Source: Pseudoflavitalea sp. G-6-1-2
Lineage (GTDB): Bacteria; Bacteroidota; Bacteroidia; Chitinophagales; Chitinophagaceae
NCBI RefSeq assembly: GCF_012927185.1
Contig: NZ_JABBGB010000002.1
Coordinates: 558,001 to 622,000 of the forward strand
Reading direction: 5' to 3'
DNA: 64,000 bases
Positions within the stretch are counted from its first letter, which is position 1. Each line of letters starts with the position of its first letter. Made by a program: the position numbers and the translations under genes. Under the pieces are notes generated by a model. That model was given only the letters and a program-made list of their open reading frames with translations. It searched no databases and had not been told where the DNA came from. Positions 28,701 to 36,791 of the stretch are shown here, piece by piece.

Positions 28701-28969
28701 ATCAGCCGATGAAGTCTCTCGATGCGCAGATAGCTTATCGTTTTCTGAAGCAGAAGATGGAAGTAAAACTGAATATCAGCAACCTTCTTGATGCCTATTC
28801 GGTGGTATATACCAATCAGGGAAAGAATCCGCAGGAGTATGAAGATGCGAAAAGCGGCAATTACAAAAGCAACTACTTACAATACCAAAAGAACACAGAT
28901 TTATTGATACAGCGGCTTACTCCGGGGCGCACCTACGGGTTAAGTATCAGTTACCAGTTCAGCAGATAA
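25709..28969 (+). CDS. STN-domain TonB-dependent transducer/receptor
   Basis: A 1086-residue outer-membrane receptor. It has a signal peptide (LLLMQSVHAQQ, about 30-40), an STN signalling domain (about 50-118), a carboxypeptidase-regulatory-like domain (about 132-215), a plug (about 235-345, with SERYNQAILNGQPMPSTELN) and a barrel ending in ISYQFSR. The STN domain and the adjacent FecR gene imply surface signalling to the divergent ECF factor. It lacks the usual SusC signature and is not followed by a SusD gene; a large lipoprotein takes that place. An alternative start four codons in is possible. Ligand unknown. Confidence 0.92.
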   Translation: MIAVMIRTYQSKLQLISSWQTKTFCMLLSLLLMQSVHAQQSSEPLTEKVSLNISRSDAASLLRTLQQQTSYTFTFDNKSLSNLSVQDVQFANSPLADVLKHLTNHYGLKFSVTSSKNIGVLRTSAAAAVNNNGRIAGKIIDEDNGDPIADVTIRIGSQGLSTAIDGSFQLTLPKGVYEAEITAVGYGKKLITQIEVKENQTADLNITLKREKGQLSAVVVKASAKRESVASFFTRQKNNAAITDGISAEQISRTPDKNIGESLKRISGISSLDNKYVVVRGLSERYNQAILNGQPMPSTELNRKQFAFDIIPSNIVDNITVNKTLTPDMSAEFGGGLVQINTKGIPTENFLNVTVGASINSNTTGENLLSLKRENNREYFGDYASHRYVGGKKDWKSLQDIRELQTSKGNGTILQNNWQPYYYKAQPSQNYQISLGRVFDINTARQQKVGFIASISYRNTQQIQDLLSARYGFGTGTDERHTSMLNGRQFMFNTNIGGVLGVGYSTPSFTISWQNLFTRLLDQQANFGTGLHQATDNDTSSAFVERLFQTTLWQSQLRGEHRIGNKGIKLNWNINYAYAKKVRPDNHVLVWNPVPSNFDLPHNEFTMAGYYPEGNSMPADDPASLRMYTNTLEKNTGWNLNVQLPVQVGNVRTIIKPGYAGWVKDRRFFVAMMGDYPGDFTTYPSVGQLFSPQYGGGRSGVSNFGDDYNRTASLHATYAMFDHRWKKFRLVWGARAEYFDMNKVNGALDGIVKDINRGRGGDNQLDFSELYNREDNWRFFPSANITYSLTSKINIRAAYAKSVIRPDLREMAWFREYDFELGGNYNAYFLHTTTLDNYDMRVEWYPGAGEVLSASVFYKNIKFPMEIRQVESQRMYELYNNYRSKSYGIEMEVRKTLQFTEIPVIKNLTVYGNFTALKSKVTPMDENLNKMDPANPLNVLPQIIVGKEEERPLTGQSNIMTNLGLYYDDKHLHLSLSYNSVSARPFIIVTRASTSEYDQPMKSLDAQIAYRFLKQKMEVKLNISNLLDAYSVVYTNQGKNPQEYEDAKSGNYKSNYLQYQKNTDLLIQRLTPGRTYGLSISYQFSR

Positions 28970-29016
28970 CATTGGCCCTCTGATTTCTTATTCTATAAAA
29001 ATTTAAAATCAAAAAA

Positions 29017-30552
29017 GTGATGAAAAAGACAAACATCCTTTTGGGTTCAACGGTGGGAGTACTCTCCTGTGTAATGATTTTTCTGGCTTGTAAGAAAAAT
29101 TTCAAGGACAATCCGGATGCTGGTGGCGCCAATTCAGCAACGCTGGCTCCCTGCAGCACACCGGGTTCATGCGGTACTCAAACACTTACAGGTGTATTGG
29201 GTACAGGACCAACTGTAAGAGACACCATTCGTCTGCAAAGCTGTACCGAGTATACGCTGAGCGGACTGGTTTGGGTGGATTCACTGGACGTTTTGGAAAT
29301 TGAGGCAGGCACACGCATTCTTGGAGGAGCTGCAGTAGGCACCAATCCAGGAGGCGGTCTTATCATCACTCGTGGCGCGAAGATTTCAGCCACAGGTCAG
29401 GCTTCCTGCCCGATCATCTTCACCTCTTATCGCTGGAACAACAATCCGCAACCCGGCGACTGGAGCGGCGTAATCATTCTGGGTAATGCACCTGTTAACA
29501 AGAGCAACCCAAGAATTGAAGGTGTACCTGACAATCCACCAGCTGGTGCCAACTATGGTGGAACAAATTGCAACGACAATTCAGGCATCTTCCGTTATGT
29601 ACGTATCGAGTATGCAGGTTATGCACTCGCTACAGACAATGAGATCAATGGTCTCACACTCGGTGGTGTAGGTTGCGGAACTGAGATCGATTATGTTGAA
29701 GTGTACAAAGCAAACGATGATGCCTTCGAATTCTTCGGTGGTAACGTGAATGCCAAACACCTCGTGGCTGTTGATCCTCTGGACGACATCTATGATTTCG
29801 ATTTCGGTTATCAGGGTCATCTTCAGTTCATTCTTGGACTGTCTGACACTACCCGTGCCGACATCAGCACATCAAATGGCATTGAAGCTGATAACGACAA
29901 CGCACTTCCTGGCGGTGTTGGATCAGACGACAATCCACAAACACGCCCTGTGATCAGCAACCTTACGCTGATCGGTTATCCTAACATAGCTAAAGCTACT
30001 GCTGCTAACCGTGGTGTGGGTAATCAGTGGAGAAGAAATGCTGGTTTCGTTCTGGAGAACAGCATCATTCTCGGTTACAAGAGCGGTATCCTGCTCGACA
30101 ACTGTAAAGCTCAGAACAAGTACCTCAGCACAACACCGGTTGATTCTCTGAAATCGAACCTGGTGCATGCTTACAACGCTGCTTCTGCTTTTGTTGTAGG
30201 TGGTGCTTCTACCTGCTCTCCAACACCATGGACTTCAGCTGATTTCCTTGCTCAGGCTACTACAACCGGCGCTGGTTGCGGATCTGACAAAAACGTGGCG
30301 TACATCAACTCTAACGCTAACGCAGACATCAAGCTGAGAAATCCGTTCAATCACGCAGGCCTTCCTGGTCAACCTGCATTCTATCAACCGCAAACTACCT
30401 CACCAGCTGTTAGTGGTTGGGCAAATTGCGGTCTCCCAGGATTGCAGTGTGTTGGTTGCAACTCATTCTTCTCATTCACCACTGTTGCATACAGAGGTGC
30501 ATTCGGACCTGCTGCTGCCGACAACTGGGCTGCAGGATGGGCAAGATTCTAG
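29017..30552 (+). CDS. Surface lipoprotein of a TonB-receptor locus, beta-helix-like
   Basis: This 511-residue protein has a lipobox ending at Cys25 (IFLAC, then KKNF) and then a Gly/Asn/Asp-rich body that suggests a beta-helix or other repetitive beta fold. It includes DDAFEFFGGNVNAKHLVAVD and several Cys pairs. Similar lipoproteins occur next to TonB receptors in Bacteroidota without an established function. It follows the STN receptor by 47 bases and probably serves as its surface partner. Codon use is striking: GGT, GCT, AAC and GAC are preferred far more than in neighbouring genes, as seen in highly expressed genes. A strong terminator follows. Confidence 0.75.
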   Translation: MMKKTNILLGSTVGVLSCVMIFLACKKNFKDNPDAGGANSATLAPCSTPGSCGTQTLTGVLGTGPTVRDTIRLQSCTEYTLSGLVWVDSLDVLEIEAGTRILGGAAVGTNPGGGLIITRGAKISATGQASCPIIFTSYRWNNNPQPGDWSGVIILGNAPVNKSNPRIEGVPDNPPAGANYGGTNCNDNSGIFRYVRIEYAGYALATDNEINGLTLGGVGCGTEIDYVEVYKANDDAFEFFGGNVNAKHLVAVDPLDDIYDFDFGYQGHLQFILGLSDTTRADISTSNGIEADNDNALPGGVGSDDNPQTRPVISNLTLIGYPNIAKATAANRGVGNQWRRNAGFVLENSIILGYKSGILLDNCKAQNKYLSTTPVDSLKSNLVHAYNAASAFVVGGASTCSPTPWTSADFLAQATTTGAGCGSDKNVAYINSNANADIKLRNPFNHAGLPGQPAFYQPQTTSPAVSGWANCGLPGLQCVGCNSFFSFTTVAYRGAFGPAAADNWAAGWARF

Positions 30553-30564
30553 TAACTATTTACA

Positions 30565-30605
30565 AACAGCGGCCGGAGCCTTCGGGCTCCGCCGCCTGTT
30601 TTTTC
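30565..30605 (+). terminator. Intrinsic terminator after the lipoprotein gene
   Basis: CGGAGCC-TTCG-GGCTCCG is a 7-base-pair stem with a UUCG tetraloop; the flanking sequence extends the pairing imperfectly (ACAGC..GCCTGT). It is followed by a run of six T. It ends the FecR/receptor/lipoprotein transcript, allowing partial read-through to 30619. Confidence 0.85.
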
Positions 30606-30618
30606 AACTATACCAATT

Positions 30619-31383
30619 ATGTTCAGAAAATTCTCAATGATTGTATCAGCCTGCATCACTATCGGTCTGATCAATGCATGCAGCAAAGGAACACCTGTAG
30701 AAAATTATAACTTCGCAAAGCTTGTATTGTATAACAACGCGCTTGTGAATGTTCCTAAAGTGTCGCTCTACCTCGATGGCGTTAAGAAAGCAGAGATCGA
30801 ACCTGGCTACCTCGCCACACAAATGGTTGCGCAAGGAAGCAAGCCTGTTGCCATATCCATCAGAGATGCAGCAGACGACACCAGATACCTCGATACCACC
30901 TTCATTCCTTCCGGCCTCAGTTATGCATTCGGGGCGCTCATCGACAATACGCTGGGCATCCGCCAGTTTATGCAGCCTCCCATTACTCCCATACCGGCTG
31001 ATCACTGGAGATTGCAGTTCTATCATACCATCAGGATCGGCGAACAAAAGAAAACCGTTCAATACAAGTTCTATTACGACGAAACGTATGATGGCCTTGG
31101 CATCAAAGAAATTCCCGCCACACTCGCTCCTGTGAAAAACGGCGAGTTGAGTTCCTACGTAGACATTCCGGATCTCCGCGCTCCCGATGGCAATATCTAT
31201 CCTTTATACTTCAGAGCATACGACAGCAACGACGGATCGCTGCTCGTAGACTTCATTCCAAACGAAACAATGTCTTTCAACCTGATTGTACTGGAGACCG
31301 GCAAACGTTATGTAATGCCCACTCCCACATTTGAATTTGACGGCAAACTGTTCTGGGATCTATCCATGTGTTATCCGCTCTAA
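30619..31383 (+). CDS. Lipoprotein of unknown function (DUF4397-like layout)
   Basis: A 254-residue protein with a signal peptide and lipobox at Cys21 (LINAC, then SKGT). The beta-rich body, with VPKVSLYLDGVKKAEIEPGY and QGSKPVAISIRDAADDT, resembles the tandem beta-sandwich layout of DUF4397 lipoproteins, but the match is only by eye. It follows the terminator of the receptor-lipoprotein unit by 13 bases and may be co-expressed by read-through. I do not recognise a specific role. Confidence 0.65.
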   Translation: MFRKFSMIVSACITIGLINACSKGTPVENYNFAKLVLYNNALVNVPKVSLYLDGVKKAEIEPGYLATQMVAQGSKPVAISIRDAADDTRYLDTTFIPSGLSYAFGALIDNTLGIRQFMQPPITPIPADHWRLQFYHTIRIGEQKKTVQYKFYYDETYDGLGIKEIPATLAPVKNGELSSYVDIPDLRAPDGNIYPLYFRAYDSNDGSLLVDFIPNETMSFNLIVLETGKRYVMPTPTFEFDGKLFWDLSMCYPL

Positions 31384-31424
31384 ACAGTGGCGATGATTTT
31401 TTACGCGAAGAAGCGCAGCAGCGG

Positions 31425-31450
31425 CCCTGCCGGTTTATTCACCGGCAAGG
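31425..31450. other. Stem-loop between convergent genes
   Basis: CCCTGCCGGT and ACCGGCAAGG pair over ten bases (one G-U) with a six-base loop between two convergent genes. It lacks a following T-run on either strand, so it is either a weak terminator or an RNA 3'-end stabiliser. Confidence 0.4.
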
Positions 31451-31465
31451 ACAGCACTGCAGGCA

Positions 31466-32149
31466 TCAGCCCTTGATGCGCATAGGAAATGTTTTGGTGA
31501 GCGTGAAGCCTGTGCAGATCATCCAGATAAAAGATCCGAATCTGGCAACAGGCAGCAGATACGAAAACGGAAAGAAAATAAAGCTGAGGACTGACAACTC
31601 CGAAACCACAGCCAGCAACAGCCCCAACCAGGCCACCCACCTGGGTGTCAGCCTCAGCAGCAAACACGGAACAGCTATGCCTGCCATCAGTAAGCCAAGC
31701 CCGGCAATATGTGCCACGCCTCCAGTGGCAAATCCGAATAACTGAAATGCATGTAAAATATCTTTATTGTCAGCCACCCCAGGCTGAGTAAGCACCCAGG
31801 TGCTGAGCCCGTTCAAAGCCATGAACAGAGAAGCAGCCATACCTCCGAAGAAGGCAATGGAAATGCCTGCCACTTTGATGTCGAGAAAATCGAGCCTGTT
31901 GCAAACGGTTGCTGTAAAGAGGCCAAGTGGTATGGCTGATCCGAATTGCAGAAAGGCATTGATTCGCAATGCATCACCGTACTGAAGAAAGATGCGCTGG
32001 TTTTCTTCGGGAGATCCGAATACAATCGGATATCCGGTTCCGTTAGACATGGCAAAATAAGCGATAAGGCTCAGTGCGAACAGCGCCACATATACCACGG
32101 CTGTGATGCCGGGATTGGGTCCTTTGTGTTTATTGACTACTGCAGACAT
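31466..32149 (-). CDS. Hypothetical multi-pass membrane protein
   Basis: A 227-residue hydrophobic protein with about six membrane helices (first at about residues 17-35, last near 195-218) and a short charged N-terminus. It resembles uncharacterised Bacteroidota membrane proteins (DUF4386-like layout) but no catalytic motif is visible. It is the last gene of a three-gene minus-strand group with a winged-helix regulator and another membrane protein. A near-palindromic 17-base operator candidate lies 27 bases before its start, so it may have its own regulated promoter. Confidence 0.7.
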   Translation of the reverse strand: MSAVVNKHKGPNPGITAVVYVALFALSLIAYFAMSNGTGYPIVFGSPEENQRIFLQYGDALRINAFLQFGSAIPLGLFTATVCNRLDFLDIKVAGISIAFFGGMAASLFMALNGLSTWVLTQPGVADNKDILHAFQLFGFATGGVAHIAGLGLLMAGIAVPCLLLRLTPRWVAWLGLLLAVVSELSVLSFIFFPFSYLLPVARFGSFIWMICTGFTLTKTFPMRIKG

Positions 32150-32175
32150 GATGTTTTTGTTTGTGTTGTTAATTT

Positions 32176-32192
32176 AGTTTGTATTACAGACT
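32176..32192. promoter_or_regulatory. Operator candidate, copy 1 (AGTTTGTATTACAGACT)
   Basis: This 17-base near-perfect dyad (three centre-symmetric mismatches: positions 4, 9 and 14) lies 27 bases upstream of the membrane protein gene that starts at 32149. A related copy is at 33126-33142, a similar distance before the other membrane protein of the group. The winged-helix protein encoded between them is the obvious candidate ligand. Confidence 0.55.
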
Positions 32193-32235
32193 TTATTTGC
32201 CAGAAAAAAGCCTTTTCAGGCCAGTTTCGTTTTTG

Positions 32236-32520
32236 TCAGAGATGCAGGTAGCCCTTTATATCCGACACATATTTTTCAAATGCCTTTCTTCCCGTGGGTG
32301 TGAGCGAGCAGATGGTTTGCGGATAGTTGCCCTTGAAGGTTTTGAGCACTTCCACATACCCAGCTTCATTCAGTTTTTTGATCTGATGACTGAGGTTTCC
32401 CTGGGTAGTATTGGTTACTTCCAGCAGGTGGCCGAAATCGGCCTTTTTCATTTTGATCAGTACCGAAACAATCGCCAGCCTAACCGGCGTTCCAAGCACG
32501 GGGTCGAGTTCATTAAACAT
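32236..32520 (-). CDS. Winged-helix transcriptional regulator
   Basis: A 94-residue single-domain regulator of the MarR/ArsR-like winged-helix (HTH_34) type: DPVLGTPVRLAIVSVLIKMK starts the domain, TTQGNLSHQIKKLNEAGYVE is the recognition helix region, and the wing includes CSLTPTGRKAFEKYV. No ligand-binding or metal Cys pattern is seen. Its start overlaps the end of the upstream membrane-protein gene by eight bases, indicating translational coupling. Such pairs in Bacteroidota often autoregulate; two palindromes (32176-32192 and 33126-33142) bracket it. Confidence 0.87.
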   Translation of the reverse strand: MFNELDPVLGTPVRLAIVSVLIKMKKADFGHLLEVTNTTQGNLSHQIKKLNEAGYVEVLKTFKGNYPQTICSLTPTGRKAFEKYVSDIKGYLHL

Positions 32521-33094
32521 CCGTTGTCTTTTCGTTCTTGTATAAATATCCGGGCAGCAGATAACCGCTCAGTACAGCGGCGGCCTGCATCAGCGGTTTG
32601 TAAGCATCTGCCACAAACACACTGGCAACTGCCATCGCCAAAAACACTACCCCACCAACCACCATTGGTCTGAAGCGGATCAGCATTCCGGTTACCAATG
32701 TACCGATTCCTCCGATAACCATGGTGTAAGTGAATGGTGGCAACTGCCGAACGATGCTTACCAGTACAACTACAATAAAGGCAAGACCAAGCACCATCCA
32801 GAGCTTTTGCAGAAACTGATCTGCGTATCCTTCAGATGAATGCCGGTTTTTTCTGTATTGCACCATGCTCACCACAATGCCTGTGATCACAAGTATCGGA
32901 AAAGGAAGGAAGAACAGCTTCACTCCTGCCACTTCTTTCAGCACGTAAAATAATACACTGGCGGCAAAGATCAGCCAACCCCACAATAGAAAATAGAATC
33001 GCCAGTTTCGCACCTGGTTATTGGTTCCCGCCAATACTCCTGCTATCAGCTGCAGGCTTTCGGAAGGTGTAAGAACAGGTTCTGATTGTTTCAT
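32513..33094 (-). CDS. Hypothetical membrane protein coupled to winged-helix regulator
   Basis: The start at 33092-33094 gives 193 residues beginning MKQSEPVLTPSESL; an upstream in-frame ATG at 33139 would overlap the operator and add an unlikely leader. Five to six membrane helices lie between about residues 30 and 180. The N-terminal TPSESLQLIAGVLAGTNNQV segment is soluble and typical of this Bacteroidota family. Function is unknown. It overlaps the regulator gene by eight bases and may modulate or be controlled by it. Confidence 0.72.
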   Translation of the reverse strand: MKQSEPVLTPSESLQLIAGVLAGTNNQVRNWRFYFLLWGWLIFAASVLFYVLKEVAGVKLFFLPFPILVITGIVVSMVQYRKNRHSSEGYADQFLQKLWMVLGLAFIVVVLVSIVRQLPPFTYTMVIGGIGTLVTGMLIRFRPMVVGGVVFLAMAVASVFVADAYKPLMQAAAVLSGYLLPGYLYKNEKTTDV

Positions 33095-33112
33095 GTTTGC
33101 TCGATTTACACT

Positions 33113-33120
33113 CAAAAGTA
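33113..33120 (-). promoter_or_regulatory. Promoter -7 element of the winged-helix operon
   Basis: On the minus strand this reads TACTTTTG, an exact TAnnTTTG match, 18 bases before the start at 33094. The operator candidate 33126-33142 occupies the region between it and the expected -33 box, a placement that suits repression. Confidence 0.5.
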
Positions 33121-33125
33121 AATAT

Positions 33126-33142
33126 AGTTTACAATACAAACC
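33126..33142. promoter_or_regulatory. Operator candidate, copy 2
   Basis: Read on the minus strand it is GGTTTGTATTGTAAACT, matching copy 1 (32176-32192) at 13 of 17 positions and keeping the dyad. It overlaps the promoter of the operon that contains the winged-helix gene. Confidence 0.55.
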
Positions 33143-33215
33143 AGACCTTTGGTAAAATTTCCGGTGAATGACGGATGAAAGCCGGTAAATGCACTTAAAT
33201 CGGGGAAATTGCTAC

Positions 33216-34391
33216 TCAGGGTTTGCGCAACTGATCCAATGCGGTTTGCAGGATAACGTCCTGCCCCTGCTCAATAGCAGCCCGGTCAAATGGAACCGGA
33301 ATGTCCGGAACAACACCCTGCCCTTCGGTGATAGTACCATCGACGGTTTTGAATGCAGCAGATGATGTCTGCACCTCCATAAACCCTGTAAGCTTGAATG
33401 GGCCCGCATTGTAGAGTTGTTCGTTGAATGCATACGGACCATTCGCTCCCCATGTTGTTTCACCAATGAACTTTCCTCCGGGCAATTGTTTTACAGCCAG
33501 TGTTACACTCTCTGCGAGAGAAGCCGAGAAGTTATCTGCCAGCGCAATCACCGGTACCGAAACACCGGCACTGCCCTGCAATGGTCTTATATAGCTGGGT
33601 ACCCATGGCGTGAAATCGAGTCTTCCTGCGCCGTTCTTGTACCTGGTAAATCCGAACTGAACATTGCGATTGGTTAATCTGCCCATGAGAAAATTAATAT
33701 CGCTGATATCGCCTCCTGTATTTCCGCGCACATCGATGATAATGCCTCTGATGGCCGGAGGTAATGTGCTCAGGCTTCTGAAGAACTGTTCCAGCACGGG
33801 TTTTACGCCATTTTCTTTGGTGGATGTCCATGCATCGTACAGAAAAAAGCTATTGCAGTGGAAGTACAATACATCGCCTCCGATAGTACCGGTTAAAGCG
33901 TAGACCTGTCTGGATGGATCGGTGGTATTGTCTCGTCCTTCCCTGTAATCGAGGTAGAGGTATCTCGCGCGCACCAGTGACGCATAGCTCACACGGGGAT
34001 GATACCCCGCCATACGCTGCTTGCGATCGCGTGATGGATTGATGATGGAATCGCGCAGCGCAGGATGCAGGAAATTAATGTAGTAATGCCCGTCGATCAA
34101 ACCGGCTGTCATCTCCCGGAAATATCCTACAGACTTTTTTACGTCTTCAGTTTTATTGAGATCGAGTGTTGCAAATATGGGCGCATATTTACTGCGCATC
34201 GCTTCCCAGTTGGTTTGGTCGATATCCCAGAAGAGATAGCGGGAATTCATTTCAGACCAGAACCGATCGAAGAGTTCATTGAAGTTGGCCGGAGTGCCGG
34301 ATTCCGGGCCGGCAGTTTCTTTTTTGCAGGAGCTCAGCAAAGCGCCTGCTGAAATGAGGATAGCAAGTATATGTTTAGTGATTGCTTGCAT
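33216..34391 (-). CDS. S41-family peptidase lipoprotein
   Basis: A 391-residue protein with a lipobox at Cys22 (LLSSC, then KKET) and a C-terminal S41 (tail-specific protease) domain. GIIIDVRGNTGGD (about 216-228) is the conserved core strand, and NFSASLAES (about 288-296, likely nucleophile Ser291) is the active-site region. No PDZ domain is evident. It is the last gene of the seven-gene operon that starts with the STN-SusC gene. It may cleave peptides or proteins brought to the surface or periplasm by that system. Substrate unknown. Confidence 0.87.
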   Translation of the reverse strand: MQAITKHILAILISAGALLSSCKKETAGPESGTPANFNELFDRFWSEMNSRYLFWDIDQTNWEAMRSKYAPIFATLDLNKTEDVKKSVGYFREMTAGLIDGHYYINFLHPALRDSIINPSRDRKQRMAGYHPRVSYASLVRARYLYLDYREGRDNTTDPSRQVYALTGTIGGDVLYFHCNSFFLYDAWTSTKENGVKPVLEQFFRSLSTLPPAIRGIIIDVRGNTGGDISDINFLMGRLTNRNVQFGFTRYKNGAGRLDFTPWVPSYIRPLQGSAGVSVPVIALADNFSASLAESVTLAVKQLPGGKFIGETTWGANGPYAFNEQLYNAGPFKLTGFMEVQTSSAAFKTVDGTITEGQGVVPDIPVPFDRAAIEQGQDVILQTALDQLRKP

Positions 34392-34409
34392 GGTTATTGT
34401 TTTTCCGGT

Positions 34410-35156
34410 TTACAGATCTTTCATCCATCCGATCATTACAGCTGCTGTGCGGTGGGAATGCAGTTGCTGGTTCTCCATGTATTCTTTCTGATAGCTGTTC
34501 AGTGAGTAGCTGTACCGGATCTCAACCGAGAGGCGGTATCCATCTTTATACAACCAATTGGCGCCGATGCCACCGACGGCACCGAAGTCGAAACGCTGGT
34601 CTTTCTTCGACTCGAAAGCATTGTTCTCCGAATACTCCGCCATGCGGAAATAAGAACTGGGCGTCCCATCCGGAGCCGTTCCGTCCGTGAGATCATAAAT
34701 ATTTGGGATGGCTCCTTTCTTCGATTTGAATGCCCACCAGCCTGCATACGCACCTGCCTGCGCAAAGGCATCCAGCTTTTTACCAAGTGGATACCGGTAC
34801 TGCAGCATTACCGGTAGTTGCAGGTAAGTATTGCTGTTCTTCTCCCAGGTGGCCGAATAATTCTTGGTGCGACGGTAACTGATATTCTTTTGAAAAACGC
34901 CTGGCTCTGCATAAATGGCCAGCCTTGCATCGAGGTTGTATTGAAAAGAAAAGCCGGCAGCAAAGCCGCCGGCAGGAAGATATTCAGAGTAAATAACACC
35001 AGGTGCTTTATCTGGCTGGCTGAGTGTGAACCCGGCTGTTATGCCGGCTGAAAACTGCGCTGTGGCCTTCATTGCAGGCATCCACAGCAAACAAACAAGC
35101 ACAGTGAATTTACAAACAGATAGATTTTTCAGCATACGAAAAGTAAGATAATTCAT
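34410..35156 (-). CDS. Outer-membrane beta-barrel protein (PorT-like)
   Basis: A 248-residue protein with signal peptide (ending MKATAQ, about residue 34 from the first ATG; a start at 35135 is equally possible) and alternating beta strands, beginning FSAGITAGFTLS and continuing with the YAEPGVFQKNISY pattern of the PorT/outer-membrane beta-barrel family. The Tyr/Phe-rich strands fit an eight-stranded barrel. It lies 67 bases after the TlpA gene and 19 before the S41 gene in the same operon. A specific role is not clear. Confidence 0.82.
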   Translation of the reverse strand: MNYLTFRMLKNLSVCKFTVLVCLLWMPAMKATAQFSAGITAGFTLSQPDKAPGVIYSEYLPAGGFAAGFSFQYNLDARLAIYAEPGVFQKNISYRRTKNYSATWEKNSNTYLQLPVMLQYRYPLGKKLDAFAQAGAYAGWWAFKSKKGAIPNIYDLTDGTAPDGTPSSYFRMAEYSENNAFESKKDQRFDFGAVGGIGANWLYKDGYRLSVEIRYSYSLNSYQKEYMENQQLHSHRTAAVMIGWMKDL

Positions 35157-35222
35157 TGCAGCAATTGCAACAAATACATCCTGTTAAACTATCGTATGCA
35201 ATGTACGAATGGTGGAAACCGG

Positions 35223-36251
35223 TTACCGGGCCAACAGTTTATCGAGCCACTCATAGAGCTTCTCTCCCACCATACCGATACCGAGATAAGTTCCATCTTT
35301 ATCGATGAGTGCACTCTGAGGCAGAATGCTGATCTGGTAAGTTTTGGCAATCTCTCCCTGGAAGCCTTTACCATCGGCCATTTGCGGCCAGGTGATATGG
35401 TCTTCTCCGATAGCTTTTATCCATGCCGCTTTTTCTTTCTCGGTATTCATGGTAACTCCCAACACAACAAATCCTTTGTCTTTGTATTTCTCAAAGGCTT
35501 CTTCCAGTTTCGGACCTACTTCCCTGCATGGTTTGCACCAGCTTGCCCAGAAATCGAGGAGAACAATTTTGCCACGGAAATCAGACAATTTTATGGGTTT
35601 GCCATCTTGCGTAAATCCGGTGATCTCAGGAGCAGGCAATCCGGGTTTCAGTGCATTTTTCAGGCGGCATTTTTCTGCGTATGCCAGTCCTCTTTCACTG
35701 TTCCGCAATTCGGGCGAGAGTGTTTCGAACAACTTCTCCATCAGCTCACCATCTTTTTGCATTCGCACCGGAGCAAGCACCAGATCGAGACTGGTCCAGG
35801 AAGCAGGATTATTTCTGATAAATGTTTCAGCCACTTTGATGTCTACATCATCGGCATTAGTGCCACTCATCGCAGCCCATTTGCGCAGATCGGTATTGGC
35901 CTTTCCTCCGGTTATCGTTGCTTTGCCGATAGAGTCTGTACCTTTCAGTGTAACCAATCCGTTCTCCAGATAAAACTCCTTCATCTCCACAGTAGTGGCA
36001 TCACTGAGCGTTTTGGTGCCACGAGCCAGAATCAGCATGCCTTTCCGCGGATCTTTCACATTTCCTTTGAGAACGAAGTTTCCATTCACCAGCTTTGCTG
36101 TATCAAAAACAGTGGAAGTGGGTGTTTGATACATCAGATACACAGTAGCTGCTCCTTTCAGTTTGCTGAGCGAGCCTTTGATTGTGAATTGCTGCTGTGC
36201 AAAGCAAAGAGCCGGAACGATTGCTGCAAATAAGAGGAATGCTTTTTTCAT
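35223..36251 (-). CDS. TlpA-type thioredoxin with N-terminal DUF4369-like domain
   Basis: A 342-residue exported protein: signal peptide (ending LCFAQQ), an N-terminal beta-rich DUF4369-like domain (about 22-120), a helical linker and a C-terminal TlpA/ResA thioredoxin fold (about 205-342). The redox motif is WASWCKPC in LLDFWASWCKPCRE. Such proteins reduce or oxidise periplasmic disulphides and are common in Bacteroidota uptake operons. It is 14 bases after the LEA14-like gene. Confidence 0.92.
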   Translation of the reverse strand: MKKAFLLFAAIVPALCFAQQQFTIKGSLSKLKGAATVYLMYQTPTSTVFDTAKLVNGNFVLKGNVKDPRKGMLILARGTKTLSDATTVEMKEFYLENGLVTLKGTDSIGKATITGGKANTDLRKWAAMSGTNADDVDIKVAETFIRNNPASWTSLDLVLAPVRMQKDGELMEKLFETLSPELRNSERGLAYAEKCRLKNALKPGLPAPEITGFTQDGKPIKLSDFRGKIVLLDFWASWCKPCREVGPKLEEAFEKYKDKGFVVLGVTMNTEKEKAAWIKAIGEDHITWPQMADGKGFQGEIAKTYQISILPQSALIDKDGTYLGIGMVGEKLYEWLDKLLAR

Positions 36252-36264
36252 AAGGTAGGTTTTA

Positions 36265-36768
36265 TTACTTCACATTTTCATCTACCGCATACGGCAGAAT
36301 GAGTTTGATGGTATGTTGCTTTTCGTAATTGATGGGCAATGATTTGCTGATGCCGAGGGCAGTGCCTTTCATTGTACCATTCACTTTAACCAGATTGTCT
36401 TTAGTGAAATCGAGGCCCGGAATAGCTCCGAGCTCAGCAGCATTGATGGTCAGCTGAATGGGCACCATAAAATTGCTGTGTCCATCCACACTGAAATTTG
36501 TGTCGATCACGGCATGGCCGAGTTTGTAGCTGTTCAAATGCAGATCGAGTTCGCCGCCTTTGAAATTGAATCCGAGACGGTTCTGGTTGTAGCAATGTGC
36601 TTCGATCCGGATCTGTGCATGGCCGGAGGTATCGAATTTGAGAATGCGGATGGGCAGTTCTTTCGGTTCGCGGATCTCCGGTGTGTCGAATACGGAGCAG
36701 GAAGCCAGCAACAGGGGTAAACCTGCTGCCAGCATCAGCATCCTTGCTGAACATCTAAACAATTTCAT
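36265..36768 (-). CDS. LEA14-like (LEA type 2) lipoprotein
   Basis: The 167-residue protein has a signal peptide and lipobox at Cys24 (LLASC, then SVFD), followed by one LEA type 2 / WHy-like beta domain. Supporting segments are NQNRLGFNFKGGELDLHLNS, in place of the usual Asn-Pro-Asn motif, and a VDGHSNFMVPIQLTI strand pair. LEA14-like proteins bind or stabilise other proteins; no enzyme activity is known. It lies between the metallohydrolase-like lipoprotein and TlpA genes in the operon. Confidence 0.8.
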   Translation of the reverse strand: MKLFRCSARMLMLAAGLPLLLASCSVFDTPEIREPKELPIRILKFDTSGHAQIRIEAHCYNQNRLGFNFKGGELDLHLNSYKLGHAVIDTNFSVDGHSNFMVPIQLTINAAELGAIPGLDFTKDNLVKVNGTMKGTALGISKSLPINYEKQHTIKLILPYAVDENVK

Positions 36769-36791
36769 GTAGTGTAGTGGTTACTGTTAGT

